Below are positions 63,201 to 64,000 of a stretch of DNA of 64,000 nucleotides, piece by piece; positions within the stretch are counted from its first letter, which is position 1; each line of letters starts with the position of its first letter. This DNA comes from Bdellovibrionales bacterium (GTDB lineage Bacteria > Bdellovibrionota > UBA1018): positions 95,031 to 159,030 of the forward strand of contig JAFEAP010000012.1 in NCBI GenBank assembly GCA_018266355.1, read 5' to 3'. The notes beneath the pieces were generated by a model. The model made no database searches. It had not been told where the DNA came from and saw nothing but the letters and a program-made list of their open reading frames with translations. Position numbers and translations under genes: made by a program.

Positions 63201-64000
63201 CGTGTTCAAGTTCGCGGTGCCGCAGGTGTCGGAGGAAAGCGCGAAGTCACCCGAGTTCGCTCCGGAAAGGACCGGAGCGGAGCAGCCCGTCGCGTTCGCG
63301 GTACCCGAGTTCGAAAGGGTGAAGGTGGTTCCGCTCGAGAGCGATCCGACGTTCACGCTGCCGTAGTCGTTCGTCAGCGGATTCCACGCGAGCGCCGGTT
63401 CGACTCCGGTGACGATGATCTGGTTCGCGGTGGTGGTCGGAGTTCCGCCGAACGTGCAGGTTCGCGAAAGCGTCGTCGCCTTCGAGCCGGCCGATCCCGG
63501 GGCGGCTTGGACCGAGACGGTACAGCTTCCGCTCGCGGCGACGTCGTTCGTCGCGCAGGTGTCGGCGGTGATGGTGAAGTTCGTCGAGTCCGAAAGGGAA
63601 GGAGCGGAGCATCCGGTAGCGGCGGCGGCACCGGTGTTCGAAAGCGTGAAGACTTGGATTCCGGAGAGGGATCCGACGTTCACGCTCCCGAAATCCTTCG
63701 TGAGGGGGCTCCAAGCAAGGGTGGCGGTGATCCCATTCACGACGATCTGGTTCGGAGTCGTGGTCGGGGTTCCTCCGAAGGTGCAAGTGCGCGAGAGGGT
63801 CGCGACCTTCGAGCCGACGGATCCCGGGTTCGCGCGCACCGTGACGGTGCAGCTTCCGCTCGCGGCGACGTCGTTCGTCGCGCAGGTGTCTGCCGTGATC
63901 GAGAAGTCGGTCACGTTATCGAGGGAAGGCGCGGAACACCCGGTGGCGGCCGCGGCACCGGTGTTCGAAAGCGTAAAGACTTGGGTGCCGGAGTTCGATC
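57255..64000 (-). CDS. Giant surface protein: ASH-like repeats, RCC1-like repeats, DNRLRE-like C-domain (5' end outside window)
   Basis: At least 2,247 residues visible; the 5' end lies beyond the right edge. N-terminal to C-terminal: (a) from the edge to about 60420, at least eleven 109-112-residue ASH/SPD-2/Hydin-like beta-domains (LAWSPLT.DFG.VNVGS...FTLSN.G.A.ATGCSAP), each with four conserved Cys; (b) a looser copy with a Gly-Ser hinge, 60045-60420; (c) about 13 RCC1-like repeats (CWG..N..GQLGDGTT), about 57880-60045, with 2 Cys each; (d) a DNRLRE-like jelly-roll domain to the end (SYGYFRFQLP...AYLKLWV). Clearly extracellular and disulfide-rich; probable adhesin or stalk. Confidence 0.88.
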   Translation of the reverse strand, partial: SNSGTQVFTLSNTGAAAATGCSAPSLDNVTDFSITADTCATNDVAASGSCTVTVRANPGSVGSKVATLSRTCTFGGTPTTTPNQIVVNGITATLAWSPLTKDFGSVNVGSLSGIQVFTLSNTGAAAATGCSAPSLSDSTNFTITADTCATNDVAASGSCTVSVQAAPGSAGSKATTLSRTCTFGGTPTTTANQIIVTGVEPALAWNPLTNDYGSVNVGSLSSGTTFTLSNSGTANATGCSAPVLSGANSGDFALSSDTCGTANLNTSSSCTIVVKAQPTAAGARTATLSRTCTFGGTPTTTANQIVVTGIAPSLAWSPLTKDFGNVNVGSLSSGTTFTLSNTGTANATGCSAPTIDNSTDFQLSSDTCGTANLGTSSSCTIVVKAQPQSAGAKAATLSRTCTFGGTPTTTTNQIVVNGITAVLAWSPLTKDFGNVNVGSNSGTQVFTLSNTGAADATGCSAPALGDSTNFSITADTCSTNNVTASGSCTVTVRANPTTAGSKATTLSRTCTFGGTPTTTPNQIVTNGIEPALAWNPLTNDFGSVNVGSLSTGTTFTLSNSGTANATGCSAPTLTGANPGDFTLSSDTCGTANLNTSSSCTIVVKAQPTAAGSRTATLSRTCTFGGTPTTTANQIVVTGTAPALAWSPLTKDFGNINVGSLSTGTTFTLSNTGTANATGCSAPTIDNSTDFQLSSDTCGTANLNASSSCTIVVKGNPQSVGAHTATLSRTCTFGGTPTTTTNQIVVTGTAPALAWSPLTNDFGSISVGSLSTGVTFTLSNSGTANATGCSAPTLAGANPGDFTLSSDTCGTANLNTSSSCTIVVKGNPQSAGAKTATLSRTCTVGGTPTTTANQIVVTGAQPSLAWSPLTNDFGNVYVGSLSSGTTFTLSNSGTANATGCSAPTLTGANPGDFTLSSDTCGTANLNTSSSCTIVVKAQPTATGARTATLSRTCTFGGTPTTTANQIVATGIQPVLAWSPLTKDFGSALNGTTTGTQTFTLSNTGSGAATGCSAPVLAGANPSEFTLSSDTCGTANLGAGSSCTIAVAGHPSSDGAKTATLSRTCTTGGVTTTTANQIVVTGASPNLAWTPLTNAFGNIAYSYGKSASVTFTFTNSGTYASSGCSAPTLTGTNPGEFEISIDNCGTSGQAVGASCTVNVRANLTGTGSKTATLSRTCTVGGTKTTTADMITATGVASGGNLVARSILDDGSGGSGGSGGTIYLQAVSTGRKSSVASVYFGNTGTAALTGCTAPNLSNESPAGQFSIISYDCGASIGAGDHCTVKVQASPTSSGTKTARVNLACTGATTRMSLNVNAQGTALPVSLALDARPSLIVMNDGTLRYTTFGGRLPEVWDSLHTDATLAGGGNYFNCILRTGGAVKCWGENGYGQLGDGTTVDKTWGSPDSTGHNSEVTAIASSATDLTHNSGANHICAVKSGEVWCWGLNDQGQLGDGTTTNRSTAVRAGTLTGADQVTAGPDYTCAHLTNGQLWCWGHNDRGQLGDGTTSSRSSPVQVKTASGTFLSGAQSVAAGYNTTCAIMTDGTARCWGDGGYGNLGNGAKNDSSYANSSVTGISNAVQAAVNPVSTCLLLASGEARCFGANDNHNALGDGTVNDSSVPVVVNGVSKGKQIYNMGYSWVTGYCVVQTDSQVRCWGAADDTPSGDIVNKSRTIAQPIAGLSNVVEMSSGDEDSCARKSDGTVWCFGGYASNGQALDSGSNNRYVNPTTPIALPGISTAIGVASGTQTNCVLLANGTIQCIGLNNYGQLGDGTTNGAQSATVSVSGITTATQISAGGNNTCARLSDATVKCWGRNQHGEVGDGTTAERHSPVSVSGLTNVASVTVGKIYEWDEGSAGHACALLSDGTVRCWGLNTYGELGDGTTTNSTTPVTVTGLTNVASLSLGENHSCALLTDGTVRCWGRNDYGQLGDGTTTERHSPVNAAWYSNVTAIGAARHHTCAVVSGGRVRCWGVNEDIDRHGVLGGGSLNGTIASPSLSAVFSLSGVASLSTGPGYTCAILSGGTVSCWGDDTSGYVDYSTHLMSGFINASGDGSATTANANSTVAANLDDGEFDTQGTDWWGSSGETGNVIYIGNWGTDGISYGYFRFQLPSAIPSGATIDKAYLKLWVTDAAYWDTTKWLVISGDLSANATQVSALGDYPGGATGHTQTTATARWPSAGGGLPGVAGAWNQTVDLSAIVQEIVNSSGGLSSGAYVQFWVYGANLGISKEIGIEDYSKGGGHPAQVHLEWH
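60420..64000 (-). repeat. Tandem ~327-333-bp coding repeats with higher-order A-B-C structure
   Basis: From 60420 to the edge, ten complete units plus a partial one follow each other without spacers. By the middle motif (A: TITADTC.TN, B: GA.P/SGDF.LSSDTC, C: TIDNSTDFQLSSDTC) the order from the edge is A, A, B, C, A, B, C, B, B, then two diverged units. The A-B-C triplet (about 987 bp) is duplicated in tandem, so the array grew by block duplication. Confidence 0.85.

Noticed and set aside
60420..64000. Regularly spaced repeats resembling an array
   Set aside because: Units are ~330 bp, contiguous and coding; not a CRISPR array.

Overview
The window is GC-rich, gene-dense bacterial DNA from a Gram-negative: it encodes an outer-membrane phospholipase, LolA, lipoproteins with lipoboxes, signal peptides and an RND/MMPL exporter. 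A TIGR02147-type regulator next to a secreted protein (18.4-20.0 kb) is a hallmark of Bdellovibrionota and Fibrobacterota. I lean towards a high-GC member of Bdellovibrionota/Oligoflexia, but no rRNA or marker gene here proves it. Genes are tightly packed with many 4-base stop/start overlaps (ATGA, GTGA, TTGA), so many GTG and TTG starts were chosen by coupling. No gap exceeds about 255 bases. I saw no insertion sequence, prophage or CRISPR array.

Layout. 0-10.9 kb: envelope and housekeeping genes (a FliL-like protein, an S41 protease lipoprotein, a sigma-54 activator, EngB, an LD-carboxypeptidase, a YdjM-like membrane hydrolase, a VOC protein) plus an exported protein that looks kinase-like. 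10.9-17.1 kb: a compact isonitrile biosynthesis locus: isocyanide synthase (PvcA/IsnA), Fe(II)/2-oxoglutarate oxygenase (PvcB/IsnB), flavin monooxygenase, ATP-grasp ligase and HAD phosphatase in one operon, with a divergent LysR regulator. 17.2-26.1 kb: small secreted proteins, the TIGR02147 pair, tRNA-Leu(CAA), a DCC protein, a cupredoxin, phospholipase A, a radical SAM/SPASM protein, and stress-type YflT/BON proteins. 26.1-29.1 kb: dipeptidase, Tgt (queuosine) and a DTW-domain tRNA modifier on the minus strand.

29.2-54.7 kb: a roughly 25-kb aryl-polyene/flexirubin/xanthomonadin-type pigment cluster in several divergent operons. Starter supply: MIO aromatic ammonia-lyase and AMP-ligase. Chain building: two ACPs, three ketosynthases (one fused to a chain-length-factor-like domain), a separate chain-length factor, two hotdog dehydratases, two SDR reductases and a 4'-phosphopantetheinyl transferase. 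Tailoring: a halogenase-like flavoprotein and two RetSat/CrtI-like flavoproteins. Lipid attachment and export: a PlsC-like acyltransferase, a GT2-DUF2062-acyltransferase fusion, an Ntn-type C45 acyltransferase/hydrolase, MMPL exporter, LolA, lipoproteins and a polysaccharide deacetylase. The product is probably an aryl polyene carboxylate esterified to an outer-membrane lipid, possibly halogenated.

54.7-64 kb: a 109-bp inverted-repeat element, an alpha/beta hydrolase, methylglyoxal synthase and a membrane protein. The last 6.7 kb is the 3' part of a giant cysteine-rich surface protein (ASH-like repeats, then RCC1-like repeats, then a DNRLRE-like domain) that runs off the right edge.
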